Made by a program: the position numbers and the translations under genes. Positions 44,980 through 55,811 of a DNA stretch of 64,000 nt are shown here, piece after piece. Origin of the DNA: Bombilactobacillus mellifer (GTDB lineage Bacteria; Bacillota; Bacilli; Lactobacillales; Lactobacillaceae); the NCBI RefSeq assembly GCF_000970795.1, contig NZ_KQ034028.1:281161-345160 (forward strand), given 5' to 3'. The stretch's first letter is position 1. Each line of letters opens with the position of its first letter. The notes below the pieces were generated by a model. It did no database searches, was not told where the DNA came from, and worked only from the letters and a program-made list of their open reading frames with translations.

Positions 44980-45266
44980 TGGCAGCACAAGATATCATTT
45001 TACGTCCTGTAATTACTGAAGCTTCCATGGCTGATATGGATGACAAAAAGTATGTATTCGATGTTGCAGTTACTGCTAATAAATTTCAAGTTCGCCAAGC
45101 TATCGAAGAAATATTCGGTGTGAAAGTTGCCCGGGTGAATATTATGAACGTGAAGCCGAAACAAAAACGTGTCGGCCGCTATGTTGGTAAAACTAACAAA
45201 CGTCGAAAAGCCATCGTTCAGTTAACTGCAGATTCTAAAGAAATCAAGATTTTTGAAAACGAATAA
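44979..45266 (+). CDS. rplW: 50S ribosomal protein L23
   Basis: 95 residues starting [17 protein letters not shown]; end [26 protein letters not shown]23 sits at the tunnel exit and docks trigger factor and SRP. Translationally coupled with L4. Confidence 0.98.
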   Translation: MAAQDIILRPVITEASMADMDDKKYVFDVAVTANKFQVRQAIEEIFGVKVARVNIMNVKPKQKRVGRYVGKTNKRRKAIVQLTADSKEIKIFENE

Positions 45267-45283
45267 AATAGGAGGTTAAAAGC

Positions 45284-46123
45284 GTGGGTATTATTAAATA
45301 TAAACCAACCACCAATGGTCGCCGGAACATGACGGGTTCAGATTTTGCGGAAATCACAAAAACTAAACCGGAAAAAACTTTGCTCCAAGCACAAAGTCAC
45401 GTTTCAGGTCGTAATTCGTATGGTCAAATTACGGTGCGCCATCGTGGCGGTGGTCATAAGCAAAAATACCGCATCATTGATTTTAAGCGGAACAAAGATG
45501 ACGTAGTTGCTACCGTGAAAGCAATTGAATATGATCCAAATCGTTCTGCTAATATTGCTTTACTACATTATGACGACGGTGTTAAAGCCTACATTCTTGC
45601 TCCTAAAGGTTTAGAAGTAGGTCAAAAGGTGCAATCAGGTGTCAATGCCGATATCAAAGTCGGTAACGCTTTGCCGCTTTCTCAAATTCCCGTAGGAACA
45701 GTTATTCATAATATTGAAATGAAGCCGGGCAAAGGGGGACAATTAGTCCGCTCCGCCGGGACTTCAGCTCAATTATTAGGCCGTGATGGTAAATATTCAT
45801 TAATTCGTTTAGCTTCCGGTGAAGTGCGGATGATTCTTTCTACCTGCCGTGCGACAGTTGGTTCGGTTGGTAACGAACAACATGAATTAATCAACATTGG
45901 TAAAGCCGGACGTAAGCGCTGGTTAGGCATTCGCCCAACTGTTCGTGGTTCCGTAATGAACCCGAACGATCACCCGCATGGTGGTGGGGAAGGCAAGGCA
46001 CCTGTTGGTCGGCCATCGCCATTATCACCATGGGGCAAAAAGACTCTCGGCAAGAAGACTCGTTCCTCACGTGCTCAATCTGAGAAGTTTATCGTACGTC
46101 ATCGTAAAACTAAGAGAAAATAA
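45284..46123 (+). CDS. rplB: 50S ribosomal protein L2
   Basis: 279 residues; GTG start after GGAGG. Contains [15 protein letters not shown], the [18 protein letters not shown] block and [21 protein letters not shown] with the conserved histidine near the peptidyl-transferase centre. Confidence 0.98.
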   Translation: MGIIKYKPTTNGRRNMTGSDFAEITKTKPEKTLLQAQSHVSGRNSYGQITVRHRGGGHKQKYRIIDFKRNKDDVVATVKAIEYDPNRSANIALLHYDDGVKAYILAPKGLEVGQKVQSGVNADIKVGNALPLSQIPVGTVIHNIEMKPGKGGQLVRSAGTSAQLLGRDGKYSLIRLASGEVRMILSTCRATVGSVGNEQHELINIGKAGRKRWLGIRPTVRGSVMNPNDHPHGGGEGKAPVGRPSPLSPWGKKTLGKKTRSSRAQSEKFIVRHRKTKRK

Positions 46124-46159
46124 TATTCGTAAGATAACAAATATAAGGGAGGTTGTCTG

Positions 46160-46438
46160 ATGAGTCGTAGTTTGAAAAAGGGCCCCTTTGCTGATGCTCA
46201 TTTATTGAAAAAGATTGACGCTCAAAAAGATCGTGAAAAGAAATCAGTTATCAAAACTTGGTCCCGGCGGTCCACAATTTTTCCAAGCTTTGTTGGTTAC
46301 ACCATCGCAGTTTATAACGGAAGAAAACATGTTCCCGTTTATATTCAAGAAGATATGGTGGGTCATAAGTTAGGTGAATTTGTTCCGACTCGGACATTTC
46401 ATGGTCATAGCAAAGATGACAAAAGGACCGGAGCATAG
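46160..46438 (+). CDS. rpsS: 30S ribosomal protein S19
   Basis: 92 residues, [19 protein letters not shown] and [16 protein letters not shown]. Located in the 30S head; forms a complex with S13. Confidence 0.98.
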   Translation: MSRSLKKGPFADAHLLKKIDAQKDREKKSVIKTWSRRSTIFPSFVGYTIAVYNGRKHVPVYIQEDMVGHKLGEFVPTRTFHGHSKDDKRTGA

Positions 46439-46455
46439 AAAGGAGAGATTGAACG

Positions 46456-46806
46456 ATGGCTGAAGAAATTACTACTGCAAAAGCAGTTGCAAAAACAGTT
46501 CGGATTGCGCCTCGTAAAGCTCGCCTGGTTGTAGAACTCATTAAGGGTAAAACTGTTGCTGAAGCTTTGGCAATTTTACAATTTACCCCGCGGGCGGGTT
46601 CGCCAATTGTTGCTAAAGTATTAAAATCAGCAATTGCCAACGCCGAACATAATTATGATTTAGATGCACAAAACTTGGTAGTTAGTGAAGCTTATGTCAA
46701 TGAAGGCCCCACTTTGAAACGTTTCCGTCCTCGGGCTAAAGGATCTGCTTCACCAATTAATAAACGAACCAGTCATATTACTGTGGTGGTTTCACAAACC
46801 GAATAA
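46456..46806 (+). CDS. rplV: 50S ribosomal protein L22
   Basis: 116 residues; [22 protein letters not shown] and the beta-hairpin [29 protein letters not shown], which lines the exit tunnel and is a site of macrolide-resistance changes in other bacteria; no such insertion is seen. Confidence 0.98.
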   Translation: MAEEITTAKAVAKTVRIAPRKARLVVELIKGKTVAEALAILQFTPRAGSPIVAKVLKSAIANAEHNYDLDAQNLVVSEAYVNEGPTLKRFRPRAKGSASPINKRTSHITVVVSQTE

Positions 46807-46830
46807 ATAAATCCATAAGGAGGGAAAAAC

Positions 46831-47517
46831 GTGGGTCAAAAGATTAATCCAATCGGATTTCGTGTTGGTGTCATCCGTGATTGGGATGCCAAATGGTATG
46901 CTGATAAAAAAGACTTTTCCAAGTTTTTATTGGAAGATTTAAAAATCCGTAAGTATATTGAGACCAAATTAGCTAATGCTTCCGTTTCACGTATTGAAAT
47001 TGAGCGAGCAGCAAAGAAGATCAATGTTTCCATCCATACTGCTAAGCCGGGCATGGTTATTGGTAAAGGTGGTTCCGAAGTTGAAAAACTGCGTAAAGAA
47101 GTTAACGCTTTAACCAATAAGAATATTCACATCAATATTGTGGAAATCAAAAAGCCGGATCTCGATGCTAAATTAGTCGGTGAAAGCATTGCTCGTCAAT
47201 TAGAGGCCCGGATCGCCTTTCGGAGAGCTCAACGTCAGGCTACACAAAGAACTCGTCGTGCCGGAGCTCAAGGTATTAAGACACAAATTTCTGGGCGGTT
47301 AAATGGAGCTGATATGTCACGGACTGAATGGCATACAGAAGGTACCGTGCCGTTGCATACCCTGCGGGCTGATATTGATTATGCCTGGGTCGAAGCTTCT
47401 ACAACCTACGGTAATTTAGGAGTTAAGACTTGGATTTACCGGGGTGAAATTTTACCTGATAAACCGAATCATAATGAAAAACAACGGAACAATAATGGAG
47501 CGAAAGGAGGAAACTAG
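46831..47517 (+). CDS. rpsC: 30S ribosomal protein S3
   Basis: 228 residues with GTG start. [21 protein letters not shown] domain [15 protein letters not shown], and [25 protein letters not shown]. mRNA-entry helicase region of the 30S. The C-terminus ends in an Asn-rich tail. Confidence 0.98.
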   Translation: MGQKINPIGFRVGVIRDWDAKWYADKKDFSKFLLEDLKIRKYIETKLANASVSRIEIERAAKKINVSIHTAKPGMVIGKGGSEVEKLRKEVNALTNKNIHINIVEIKKPDLDAKLVGESIARQLEARIAFRRAQRQATQRTRRAGAQGIKTQISGRLNGADMSRTEWHTEGTVPLHTLRADIDYAWVEASTTYGNLGVKTWIYRGEILPDKPNHNEKQRNNNGAKGGN

Positions 47518-47520
47518 TCG

Positions 47521-47955
47521 ATGTTAATACCTAAGCGTGTAAAACACCGCCGTGAATTTCGTGGTAAAATGCGTGGTGCAGCCAAAGGTGGACGGGAAGT
47601 AGTTTTCGGTGAATACGGCTTGCAAGCTCTGGAGTCCCACTGGATTACTAACCGTCAAATCGAAGCCGCCCGTGTGGCCATGACTCGTTATATGAAACGT
47701 GGCGGAAGAGTTTGGATCAAGATTTTCCCACATAAATCCTACACTGCCAAAGGTGTTGGTGTTCGGATGGGATCCGGAAAAGGTGCTCCTGCAGGTTGGG
47801 TAGCTGTCGTTAAACGGGAAAAGGTCTTGTTTGAAATTGGCGGCGTTCAAGAAGAAGTTGCTCGGGAAGCTTTGAGACTTGCATCCAACAAACTTCCGAT
47901 CAAAACCAAGTTTGTAAAGCGTGAGGAAGTAGGTGGCCAATCTGATGAAAACTAG
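47521..47955 (+). CDS. rplP: 50S ribosomal protein L16
   Basis: 144 residues, [19 protein letters not shown] and [22 protein letters not shown]. Binds near the A-site tRNA. Its end overlaps the L29 start by 11 bp. Confidence 0.98.
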   Translation: MLIPKRVKHRREFRGKMRGAAKGGREVVFGEYGLQALESHWITNRQIEAARVAMTRYMKRGGRVWIKIFPHKSYTAKGVGVRMGSGKGAPAGWVAVVKREKVLFEIGGVQEEVAREALRLASNKLPIKTKFVKREEVGGQSDEN

Positions 47956-48142
47956 TGAAATTAGACAATTAACCACTGCGCAAATGCACGATAAAGAAAA
48001 GCAATATAAAGAAGAATTATTTAATTTGCATTTTCAACAGGCAACGGGCCAATTACAAAATACGGCTCGCTTGAAAAAGGTTCGTAAGAATATTGCCCGA
48101 ATTAAAACTGTTTTGCGCCAACAAGAATTAGAGAATAAATAA
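47945..48142 (+). CDS. rpmC: 50S ribosomal protein L29
   Basis: 65 residues beginning [14 protein letters not shown], the normal L29 start, so an upstream start inside rplP is not needed. Short helical protein near the tunnel exit. Confidence 0.96.
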   Translation: MKTSEIRQLTTAQMHDKEKQYKEELFNLHFQQATGQLQNTARLKKVRKNIARIKTVLRQQELENK

Positions 48143-48160
48143 CGGAAGGAGAGAAAATAA

Positions 48161-48436
48161 TTGAGCGAAACAAAAAATACTCGTAACCATCGTAAAGTTT
48201 ACCAAGGTCGGGTTGTTTCTGACAAAATGGATAAAACCATTACTGTGTCGATTGATACTTATAAAACACACCCTGTCTATGGCAAACGCTTCAAATATTC
48301 GAAAAAGTTTTATGCCCAAGATGACAACAATGAAGCAAAAGTTGGCGATATTGTTCGTATCATGGAAACTCGTCCTTTATCCAAGCTTAAACGCTTCCGT
48401 TTAATCGAAATTGTAGAAAAAGCTGTTAAGATTTAA
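48161..48436 (+). CDS. rpsQ: 30S ribosomal protein S17
   Basis: 91 residues; TTG start after [32 protein letters not shown] and [22 protein letters not shown] are the usual oligonucleotide-binding fold. Confidence 0.97.
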   Translation: MSETKNTRNHRKVYQGRVVSDKMDKTITVSIDTYKTHPVYGKRFKYSKKFYAQDDNNEAKVGDIVRIMETRPLSKLKRFRLIEIVEKAVKI

Positions 48437-48470
48437 ACGACCATTACGTTTGTGAGAGGAGGATTTCAAC

Positions 48471-48839
48471 TTGATTCAACAAGAAACGCGTCTACGTGTT
48501 GCCGATAACTCAGGGGCACGTGAATTATTAACCATTAAAGTGTTAGGCGGATCCGGCCGGAAAGTTGCGGGCGTTGGCGATGTGGTCGTAGCGACTGTTA
48601 AACAGGCAACACCAGGTGGCGTTGTCAAAAAGGGTGACGTGGTTAAAGCGGTAATTGTACGGACTGTTTCTGGTTCGCATCGTCCTGATGGTTCTTACAT
48701 TAGTTTTGATGAAAATGCTGCGGTGATCATTAATAATGACAAAACCCCTAAAGGTACCCGGATTTTTGGCCCGGTTGCTCGGGAATTACGGAATAACGAC
48801 TTTATGAAAATTGTTTCCTTAGCGCCAGAAGTTTTATAA
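48471..48839 (+). CDS. rplN: 50S ribosomal protein L14
   Basis: 122 residues; TTG start after [29 protein letters not shown] and [24 protein letters not shown] match L14 fully. Confidence 0.98.
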   Translation: MIQQETRLRVADNSGARELLTIKVLGGSGRKVAGVGDVVVATVKQATPGGVVKKGDVVKAVIVRTVSGSHRPDGSYISFDENAAVIINNDKTPKGTRIFGPVARELRNNDFMKIVSLAPEVL

Positions 48840-48867
48840 AAAGAGACCCAAAGGAGGTGCTCAGTCA

Positions 48868-49140
48868 GTGTTTGTAAAGACTGGTGACAATGTCAAAGTG
48901 ATTGCTGGAAAAGACAAAGGAAAAACTGGAACAGTTCTCCAAGCCTTTCCCAAGTTAAATAAGGTAACAGTAAAGGGTGTCAACATGGTGAAAAAGCACC
49001 AAAAGCCGACCCAAACTGAGCCAAACGGCGGTATTAAAGATGTCGAAGCTCCTTTAGATGCTTCCAATGTCAAGGTTATTAAAGCCGCTGAAAAACCTGA
49101 TAAGTCCGCTGATGATTCAGCAGATCAAGATGCTCAATAA
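48868..49140 (+). CDS. rplX: 50S ribosomal protein L24
   Basis: 90 residues; GTG start after [27 protein letters not shown] is the KOW motif and [19 protein letters not shown] follows. The protein is shorter than the usual 100-105 residues, and its end ([13 protein letters not shown]) is an acidic tail in place of the normal C-terminus. Confidence 0.95.
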   Translation: MFVKTGDNVKVIAGKDKGKTGTVLQAFPKLNKVTVKGVNMVKKHQKPTQTEPNGGIKDVEAPLDASNVKVIKAAEKPDKSADDSADQDAQ

Positions 49141-49165
49141 TTAGAGAAAGGAGGCCTACATTTAG

Positions 49166-49708
49166 ATGGAAAATGCTCTGCATAAAAAGTATGTTGAAGA
49201 AATCGTTCCAAGTTTAGTTAAAAAATTTGACTATTCGTCAGTAATGCAAGTTCCTAAAATTGACAAAATTGTTTTGAATATGGGTGTTGGTGATGCAGTT
49301 GCCAACTCCAAAAATCTCGATAGTGCGGTAGAAGAATTAACTTTAATTTCCGGTCAAAAACCATTAGTAACTAAGGCAAAGAAATCTATCGCCAGTTTCC
49401 GGTTACGTGAAGGCATGGCAATCGGAGCTAAAGTGACATTACGGGGTAACCGGATGTATGACTTTTTAGACAAATTAATTAATGTTTCTCTACCTCGAGT
49501 ACGGGATTTTCATGGCACAAACCCACGGTCTTTTGATGGGCGGGGAAACTATACTTTAGGAATTAAAGAACAGTTGATTTTCCCAGAAATTGATTACGAC
49601 AAAGTGAATAAGGTTCGGGGATTAGACGTAGTCATCGTCACGACTGCTCAAACTGATGAAGAAGCCAAAGAACTTTTGACTCAAGTTGGAATGCCGTTTG
49701 CTAAATAA
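49166..49708 (+). CDS. rplE: 50S ribosomal protein L5
   Basis: 180 residues; [48 protein letters not shown] and [16 protein letters not shown]. Binds 5S rRNA in the central protuberance. Confidence 0.98.
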   Translation: MENALHKKYVEEIVPSLVKKFDYSSVMQVPKIDKIVLNMGVGDAVANSKNLDSAVEELTLISGQKPLVTKAKKSIASFRLREGMAIGAKVTLRGNRMYDFLDKLINVSLPRVRDFHGTNPRSFDGRGNYTLGIKEQLIFPEIDYDKVNKVRGLDVVIVTTAQTDEEAKELLTQVGMPFAK

Positions 49709-49725
49709 TTGAGGAGGTCAAGCTG

Positions 49726-49911
49726 TTGGCTAAGAAATCATTAATTGCCAAGAATCATCGTCCTGCCAAGTTTTCTGCGAGAGCTTATACACGTTGTGAA
49801 CGCTGTGGTCGTCCGCATTCTGTTTATCGTAAATTTAAGCTCTGCCGAATTTGCCTACGTGAATTGGCACATAAAGGTCAAATTCCTGGTATGAGAAAAG
49901 CTAGTTGGTAA
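49726..49911 (+). CDS. rpsZ: 30S ribosomal protein S14 type Z
   Basis: 61 residues; TTG start after GAGGAGG. Two CxxC pairs (CERCGRPH and CRICLREL) form a zinc ribbon, so this is the short zinc-dependent form and not the long zinc-free type. Confidence 0.97.
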   Translation: MAKKSLIAKNHRPAKFSARAYTRCERCGRPHSVYRKFKLCRICLRELAHKGQIPGMRKASW

Positions 49912-49936
49912 AAATTAACAAATAGGAGGTTGGCAC

Positions 49937-50335
49937 ATGTCTATGACAGATCCGATTGCGGATTATTTAACCCGTATTCGTAATGCAAACATGGTACGTC
50001 ACGCAAGTGTCGAAGTTCCAGCTTCGAACATGAAAAAGAGTATCTCAGAAATCCTCAAGCGTGAAGGCTTCATCCGGGATTACGAAGTCATTGAAGATCA
50101 TAAACAAGGAATGATCAAAATTTACTTGAAATATGGTAAAGACAATGAACGGGTAATTAGCGGATTAAAGAAAATTTCCAAACCTGGTTTGCGTAACTAC
50201 GTAAAAGCTGATGCTGTTCCTAAAGTTTTAAATGGCTTGGGAATCGCAATTCTTTCCACATCTGAAGGTATTTTAACCGATCGTGAGGCACGGGCCAAAG
50301 ATGTTGGAGGCGAAGTTATCGCTTATGTTTGGTAA
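49937..50335 (+). CDS. rpsH: 30S ribosomal protein S8
   Basis: 132 residues, [31 protein letters not shown] and the C-terminal [26 protein letters not shown]. Binds helix 21 of 16S rRNA; in E. coli regulates the spc operon. Confidence 0.98.
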   Translation: MSMTDPIADYLTRIRNANMVRHASVEVPASNMKKSISEILKREGFIRDYEVIEDHKQGMIKIYLKYGKDNERVISGLKKISKPGLRNYVKADAVPKVLNGLGIAILSTSEGILTDREARAKDVGGEVIAYVW

Positions 50336-50365
50336 TTTAAAACAATCAAAGGAGGTGCGCTTCGC

Positions 50366-50902
50366 ATGAGTCGAATTGGTTATAAAGTGATTACGATCCC
50401 TGAAGGCGTTACTGTTACAGTAGATGAGACTGAACATACGGTAACTGTCAAAGGACCAAAAGGCGAGTTGACCCGCAATGTCAGTCCGAAGATTAAAATT
50501 GTTCAAGCTGATAATGAATTAAAATTTGAACGCAGCAATGAAAGTGACAAGGCTATTCATGGGACTACGCGGGCTAACGTGAATAATATGGTGGTCGGTG
50601 TCCATGAAGGTTTCAGCAAGTCTTTGGAACTGGTTGGTGTTGGATATCGGGCTCAGAAAAAAGGCAATAAATTAGTATTAAATGTGGGCTATTCCAATCC
50701 AGTAGAAATGGATACTCCTGAAGGTTTGACCGTGGATGTTCCTTCGAACACGCAAATCAATATCAGTGGCATCAGCAAACAAAATGTTGGTCAATTTGCT
50801 GCTGAAATTCGCGATGTTCGTCCACCAGAACCTTACAAAGGTAAAGGAATTAAGTATGCTGATGAGCATATTCGTCGTAAAGAAGGTAAGACTGGTAAAT
50901 AG
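50366..50902 (+). CDS. rplF: 50S ribosomal protein L6
   Basis: 178 residues, [19 protein letters not shown] and [32 protein letters not shown]. Sits beside the GTPase-associated region. Confidence 0.98.
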   Translation: MSRIGYKVITIPEGVTVTVDETEHTVTVKGPKGELTRNVSPKIKIVQADNELKFERSNESDKAIHGTTRANVNNMVVGVHEGFSKSLELVGVGYRAQKKGNKLVLNVGYSNPVEMDTPEGLTVDVPSNTQINISGISKQNVGQFAAEIRDVRPPEPYKGKGIKYADEHIRRKEGKTGK

Positions 50903-50941
50903 TTACTAGTTTGACGAAAATAATACAATGAGGTGAAAATT

Positions 50942-51298
50942 GTGATAACTAAACCAGACAAGAACAAGACACGGATTAAGCGTCACCGCCGTGTTCGTGC
51001 TAAAATCTCTGGTACTGCTGAGCGCCCACGCTTAAACGTTTTTCGTTCAAATAAAAACATCTACGCTCAATTAATTGATGACGTAGCGGGTGTCACGCTA
51101 GCAAGTGCCTCAACCTTAGATAAAGAAGTTACTGGTGCTACCAAGACCGAACAAGCGAGTGCAGTTGGTCAATTGATTGCTCAACGGGCAACTAAAATTG
51201 GCAAAACGGAAGTTGTCTTTGATCGGGGCGGTTACATTTATCATGGCCGGATTGAAGCTTTAGCACAATCGGCTCGTGAAAATGGTTTGAACTTTTAA
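50942..51298 (+). CDS. rplR: 50S ribosomal protein L18
   Basis: 118 residues from [21 protein letters not shown]. The GTG at 50942 is chosen: GAGGTG 6 nt upstream and family start MISKPDKN-like. An earlier GTG at 50933 overlaps the ribosome binding site itself. [15 protein letters not shown] is characteristic; binds 5S rRNA. Confidence 0.95.
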   Translation: MITKPDKNKTRIKRHRRVRAKISGTAERPRLNVFRSNKNIYAQLIDDVAGVTLASASTLDKEVTGATKTEQASAVGQLIAQRATKIGKTEVVFDRGGYIYHGRIEALAQSARENGLNF

Positions 51299-51320
51299 TA
51301 AAGAAGGAGGGATATAATTC

Positions 51321-51821
51321 ATGGCTTTTGTTGATCCATCACATCTAGAATTAGAAGATCGTTTAGTTGCGATTAATCGGATTACCAAGGTTGTTAAAGG
51401 TGGTCGTCGGATGCGTTTTGCAGCCATTGTGATCGTGGGCGACAAGCACGGACACGTTGGTTTAGGTACCGGTAAAGCGCAAGAAGTTCCTGAGGCCATT
51501 CGCAAGGCTGTTGATGCTGCAACGAAGAGTTTAATTGAAGTACCAACCGTTGGTACAACGATTCCACACGAAATTATTGGTCGCTTTGGCGCAGGTCAAG
51601 TTTTATTAAAGCCGGCCGTTGCTGGTTCTGGAATTGCTGCGGGTGGTTCCGTCCGGGCAGTTATGGAATTAGCTGGTATTGATGATGTTACCAGCAAATC
51701 CTTAGGTCGTAATACACCAATTAATATGATTAGAGCAACTATGGATGCATTATCTCATTTGAAAACTGCGCAAGAAGTTTCCCAACTACGGGGTGTTTCT
51801 GCAGATGAATTTCAAGGTTAG
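51321..51821 (+). CDS. rpsE: 30S ribosomal protein S5
   Basis: 166 residues; [53 protein letters not shown]. Accuracy centre of decoding. Confidence 0.98.
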   Translation: MAFVDPSHLELEDRLVAINRITKVVKGGRRMRFAAIVIVGDKHGHVGLGTGKAQEVPEAIRKAVDAATKSLIEVPTVGTTIPHEIIGRFGAGQVLLKPAVAGSGIAAGGSVRAVMELAGIDDVTSKSLGRNTPINMIRATMDALSHLKTAQEVSQLRGVSADEFQG

Positions 51822-51832
51822 GAGAGCACACA

Positions 51833-52015
51833 ATGGCTAATCAACTTAAAATTACTTTAAAGCGCAGTGTAGCACACCGTATTCCAGAACAACGCAAAGT
51901 TGCCAAAGAATTAGGCCTCGGACGGATTAATAGTTCCGTGGTTAAGCCTGATAATGCGGCAATTCGGGGTGCCGTTTTAAAAATTGCGCATTTAGTGGAT
52001 GTACAAGAAGTTTAA
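51833..52015 (+). CDS. rpmD: 50S ribosomal protein L30
   Basis: 60 residues, [29 protein letters not shown] and ending [11 protein letters not shown], normal for bacterial L30. Confidence 0.97.
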   Translation: MANQLKITLKRSVAHRIPEQRKVAKELGLGRINSSVVKPDNAAIRGAVLKIAHLVDVQEV

Positions 52016-52043
52016 TAATTAATTTCAAAGGAGGTGCCTTCAA

Positions 52044-52484
52044 GTGAAGTTGCATGAATTAGAAGTTAGTGCCGGTTCTCGCAAAGCACGTAAACGTGTC
52101 GGTCGTGGCACTTCATCTGGTTATGGTAAAACAGCTGGTCGTGGTCAAAAAGGTCAATTGTCACGAAGTGGTGGCAAGACACGGATTGGCTTCGAAGGTG
52201 GTCAAATGCCATTATTCCGGCGGATGCCTAAACGAGGTTTTAACAATATTAATCGTAAAGAATATGCGATTGTCAGTTTAAGTGATTTAAATCAATTTGA
52301 AGCTGGGAGTACCGTTGATGCCCAAGCTTTGTTGGATTCGAAAATCATTAAAAAGCAATTAGCTGGTGTTAAACTCTTAGCTAATGGTAAATTAGATAAG
52401 AATCTAACAGTTAAAGTAAGCAAAGTATCAGAAGCTGCGAAACAAGCAGTTGAAGCTGCAGGTGGATCTGTCGAGGTGATTTAA
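52044..52484 (+). CDS. rplO: 50S ribosomal protein L15
   Basis: 146 residues; GTG start after [49 protein letters not shown] and [18 protein letters not shown]. The stop overlaps secY by 1 bp, coupling the two. Confidence 0.98.
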   Translation: MKLHELEVSAGSRKARKRVGRGTSSGYGKTAGRGQKGQLSRSGGKTRIGFEGGQMPLFRRMPKRGFNNINRKEYAIVSLSDLNQFEAGSTVDAQALLDSKIIKKQLAGVKLLANGKLDKNLTVKVSKVSEAAKQAVEAAGGSVEVI

Positions 52485-53791
52485 TGCTAGGTACACTTAA
52501 GAATGCTCTCAAAGTCAAAGAAATACGAAAAAAGATTTTCTTTACGTTATTTATTTTGGCAGTATATCGTTTAGGAGCACAAATCACAGTTCCCGGCGTT
52601 AATGTTGCTGCAATGGAAAAAGTTAGTTCTTCGGGTTTAGTTCCTTTATTAGATACAGTTAGTGGTGGCGGCTTATCCAATTATTCCATTTTTTCAATGG
52701 GGGTTTCACCGTATATTACAGCCCAAATTGTGATTCAGCTATTACAAATGGATATCGTACCCAAATTTGTGGAATGGAGCAAACAAGGGGAAGTTGGTCG
52801 GCGAAAATTAAATCAAGTAACGCGCTACCTCACAATTATTTTAGCTTTTATTCAATCAATCGGCATTACGGCTGGATTTAATGCATTGAGCGGCTTAGGT
52901 AATATTCACTTAGTTAACAAACCTACTGTTCAAACGTTTCTTGTGTTAGGTGTAATTATGACAGGCGGTTCGATGTTATTAACCTGGATGGGTGAGCAAA
53001 TCACTGATAAAGGGATTGGTAACGGCGTATCGATGATCATTTTTGCAGGAATTGTGGCGCGATTGCCGCAAGGATTATATCAAATGATTAAAGAACGCTT
53101 GCTCAGTACTACCAATACCAAAGATCTGTGGTTAAATATTGGCTTTTTGGTACTTATTGTAGTGGCCGTTTTGCTCGTTACTCAATTTACGACCTTTGTC
53201 CAACAAGCTAATCGAAAAGTTCCTATTCAATATACTCGCCGGGCTACGAGCGGTGGTTCTGAAAGTTACCTACCATTAAAAGTCAATGTAGCCGGGGTGA
53301 TTCCGGTTATTTTCGCAAGTTCTTTAATTGTTACACCATCAACGATTTTAATGGCCTTTCAAGGCTCGCATGGTGGTGAAGCTTGGTATCAAGTGATGCA
53401 AAATATCTTTAGTTTGCAAACAACAGCTGGTTCCATCTTTTATACGATTTTAATTGTCTTGTTTACCTTCTTCTATGCTTTTGTGCAAGTAAATCCCGAA
53501 AAGCTTTCGGAAAATTTACAAAAGCAAGGAGCTTATATTCCTGGAATTTGGCCCGGTAATGAAACGATCAAATATGTTTCCGGCTTATTAATGAGATTAT
53601 CGACCGTTGGGGCGATCTTCTTAGGCTTAATTGCTTTATTGCCACAATTAGCAACTAATTTATTTGGTTTGCCGCAATCCATTGGATTAGGGGGAACCAG
53701 TTTGTTAATTGTAGTCGGCGTGGCCATTGAAACCACACGACAGCTGGAAGGATTACTAATGAAGCGCGAATATGTCGGGTTTATTCGCTAG
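52484..53791 (+). CDS. secY: Preprotein translocase subunit SecY
   Basis: 435 residues and about ten transmembrane helices; the protein-conducting channel. The N-terminal FFTLFILAVYRLGAQITVPGV, the plug/lateral-gate region and FFYAFVQVNPEKLSENLQKQGAYIPGIWPG (cytosolic loop binding SecA/ribosome) are in place. Confidence 0.97.
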   Translation: MLGTLKNALKVKEIRKKIFFTLFILAVYRLGAQITVPGVNVAAMEKVSSSGLVPLLDTVSGGGLSNYSIFSMGVSPYITAQIVIQLLQMDIVPKFVEWSKQGEVGRRKLNQVTRYLTIILAFIQSIGITAGFNALSGLGNIHLVNKPTVQTFLVLGVIMTGGSMLLTWMGEQITDKGIGNGVSMIIFAGIVARLPQGLYQMIKERLLSTTNTKDLWLNIGFLVLIVVAVLLVTQFTTFVQQANRKVPIQYTRRATSGGSESYLPLKVNVAGVIPVIFASSLIVTPSTILMAFQGSHGGEAWYQVMQNIFSLQTTAGSIFYTILIVLFTFFYAFVQVNPEKLSENLQKQGAYIPGIWPGNETIKYVSGLLMRLSTVGAIFLGLIALLPQLATNLFGLPQSIGLGGTSLLIVVGVAIETTRQLEGLLMKREYVGFIR

Positions 53792-53807
53792 AAAGAGGAG
53801 CAAATAA

Positions 53808-54464
53808 ATGAATTTAATTTTGATGGGACTACCGGGTGCAGGTAAGGGCACTCAAGCTGAAATGATAGTTGATCACTACCAAGTGGTGCATGTTTCCACG
53901 GGAGATATGTTTCGCGATGCGATGAGTCAACAAACGCCGATCGGCCTGAAAGCTAAATCTTTCATTGATCAAGGTGAATTAGTTCCTGATGAAGTAACAG
54001 ATGCCATTGTCAAAGAACGATTAAGTCAAAGCGATATTCAACAATCCGGTTATATGTTAGATGGTTATCCCCGCAACTTAGAGCAAGCGCAAGCTTTAAC
54101 GCAGATTAATCAGGAATTAAAGCAAACTTTGGATGCCGTCATCGATATTCAAGTGCCTACACAAATTCTGATTGATCGCTTGTCCGGCCGCTTTATTTGT
54201 CGTAATTGTGGGGCAACTTATCATAAGATTAATCATCCAACTAAAGTACCAGGAACCTGTGATCGTTGTGGCGGACATGAATTTTACCAACGTGATGATG
54301 ATCAGCCGGCGACTGTTAAAAATCGTTTGGAAGTCAATTTAAAGATGAATACGCCGTTAATTGATTATTATCAAAAAGCCGGCGTCTACCATGAAGTTGA
54401 TGGTAATCAAAACATCGACCAGGTTTTTCAAATCATTGATAAAATATTAAGTCAATTGCATTAA
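53808..54464 (+). CDS. adk: Adenylate kinase
   Basis: 218 residues. [19 protein letters not shown] (P-loop), [27 protein letters not shown] (zinc-binding LID, four Cys), [16 protein letters not shown] + AMP to 2 ADP. No map gene follows, as is usual in lactobacilli. Confidence 0.97.
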   Translation: MNLILMGLPGAGKGTQAEMIVDHYQVVHVSTGDMFRDAMSQQTPIGLKAKSFIDQGELVPDEVTDAIVKERLSQSDIQQSGYMLDGYPRNLEQAQALTQINQELKQTLDAVIDIQVPTQILIDRLSGRFICRNCGATYHKINHPTKVPGTCDRCGGHEFYQRDDDQPATVKNRLEVNLKMNTPLIDYYQKAGVYHEVDGNQNIDQVFQIIDKILSQLH

Positions 54465-54468
54465 TTTA

Positions 54469-54497
54469 TTGGCAAGCACTGTAGTCTATGATATACT
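54469..54497 (+). promoter_or_regulatory. Promoter upstream of infA
   Basis: TTGGCA (54469-54474), 17 bp, TATACT (54492-54497), with TG two bases upstream of the -10 box (extended -10). Predicted start near 54504. It starts a second transcript for infA-rpmJ-rpsM-rpsK-rpoA-rplQ. Confidence 0.75.
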
Positions 54498-54510
54498 GAG
54501 TCAGTATATG

Positions 54511-54541
54511 CTATGGTGAGTGCGATGCTCTCACTATTTTT
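54511..54541 (+). promoter_or_regulatory. Hairpin at the 5' end of the infA transcript
   Basis: ATGGTGAG (54513-54520) pairs with CTCACTAT (54530-54537), one G-U, around a 9-nt loop and runs into TTTTT. It is 7 nt from the predicted transcript start, so it could terminate transcripts arriving from upstream or act as an attenuator for the new transcript. Confidence 0.5.
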
Positions 54542-54571
54542 GTGTTGAAAAGGAAACGAGGAGGATGTTTT

Positions 54572-54790
54572 TTGGCTAAAGATGACGTAATTGAAGTTGA
54601 AGGAACCGTTTCTGATACTTTGCCAAATGCGATGTTCAAAGTTAAATTGGAAAATGGAGCGACCATTTTAGCGCATGTCTCTGGCAAAATTCGGATGCAT
54701 TATATTCGAATTCTACCGGGCGATAAAGTGACTGTGGAGTTATCGCCCTACGATTTAACTAAGGGACGTATTACTTACCGTTTCAGATAG
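54572..54790 (+). CDS. infA: Translation initiation factor IF-1
   Basis: 72 residues. TTG at 54572 starts [24 protein letters not shown] (Met in protein), with GAGGAGGA 6 nt upstream. OB-fold; [19 protein letters not shown] is intact. The upstream longer reading includes non-family residues. Confidence 0.97.
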   Translation: MAKDDVIEVEGTVSDTLPNAMFKVKLENGATILAHVSGKIRMHYIRILPGDKVTVELSPYDLTKGRITYRFR

Positions 54791-54834
54791 TGTTAGTACT
54801 CAAGATCCGTCAGTAATAGATGGGAGGATTTATA

Positions 54835-54951
54835 ATGAAAGTTAGACCATCAGTTAAGCCAATGTGTGAACATTGTAAAGTGATTAAACGTAAGGGTCGG
54901 GTAATGGTTATTTGTTCTGCCGATCCAAAGCATAAGCAACGTCAAGGTTAA
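54835..54951 (+). CDS. rpmJ: 50S ribosomal protein L36
   Basis: 38 residues, [19 protein letters not shown]...DPKHKQRQG, with ATG 54835 after GGGAGGA. Zinc-ribbon Cys/His residues (CEHC, C and H later) mark the zinc form. Short, so easily overlooked. Confidence 0.97.
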   Translation: MKVRPSVKPMCEHCKVIKRKGRVMVICSADPKHKQRQG

Positions 54952-54969
54952 AAAAGGAGGTTACCAAAT

Positions 54970-55335
54970 ATGGCACGTATTGCAGGTGTGGACTTACCTC
55001 GTGAAAAACGTATTGTCGTAGCATTAACATACATTTTTGGGATTGGTAATTCGACTGCCCAAAAGATTTGTAGCGCTGCCGGCGTCTCCGAAGATGTTCG
55101 GACACGGGACTTAACTCCAGATCAAGAAGAACAATTGCGTGCGCAAGTTGACCAAGTTAAAGTTGAAGGTGACTTACGCCGTGAAATTAGTATGAATATT
55201 AAACGTCTGCAAGAAATCGGTTCTTACCGTGGCATGCGTCATCGTCGGGGTTTACCGGTTCGGGGACAAAATACTAAGAATAATGCTCGAACTCGTAAAG
55301 GCAAGAAAGTTACTATTGCGGGCAAAAAGAAATAA
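54970..55335 (+). CDS. rpsM: 30S ribosomal protein S13
   Basis: 121 residues, [26 protein letters not shown] and [30 protein letters not shown]. Bridges the head to the 50S. Confidence 0.98.
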   Translation: MARIAGVDLPREKRIVVALTYIFGIGNSTAQKICSAAGVSEDVRTRDLTPDQEEQLRAQVDQVKVEGDLRREISMNIKRLQEIGSYRGMRHRRGLPVRGQNTKNNARTRKGKKVTIAGKKK

Positions 55336-55354
55336 CTAAAAAGGAGGTAAGCAC

Positions 55355-55744
55355 ATGCCAAATAGAAAGACTTCACGCAAGCGGCGGACAAAAAAGAATA
55401 TTGAATCTGGTGTTGCGCATATCCATTCAACTTTTAATAATACCATTGTAATGATTACTGATACTCATGGTAATGCAGTTTCATGGTCATCAGCAGGGGC
55501 ATTGGGTTTTAAAGGTAGCCGTAAGTCAACACCTTTTGCTGCACAAATGGCTGGCGAAGCCGCTGCTAAGGAATCCATGGAACATGGCATGAAAAGCGTC
55601 GAAGTAGCAGTTAAAGGTCCAGGCTCTGGCCGTGAAGCTGCCATTCGTTCTTTGCAAACAACAGGTTTGGAAGTTACGGCTATTCGTGACGTAACTCCAG
55701 TACCACATAATGGTTCTCGTCCTCCAAAACGTCGTCGAGTATAG
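55355..55744 (+). CDS. rpsK: 30S ribosomal protein S11
   Basis: 129 residues, [24 protein letters not shown] and [19 protein letters not shown]. Platform protein of the 30S. Confidence 0.98.
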   Translation: MPNRKTSRKRRTKKNIESGVAHIHSTFNNTIVMITDTHGNAVSWSSAGALGFKGSRKSTPFAAQMAGEAAAKESMEHGMKSVEVAVKGPGSGREAAIRSLQTTGLEVTAIRDVTPVPHNGSRPPKRRRV

Positions 55745-55811
55745 TTTTGGCCTCAAGCAAAAATTTATTTTTATTGATGGAATCGTTGTGGAAAGGGGCA
55801 AAACATAAATA

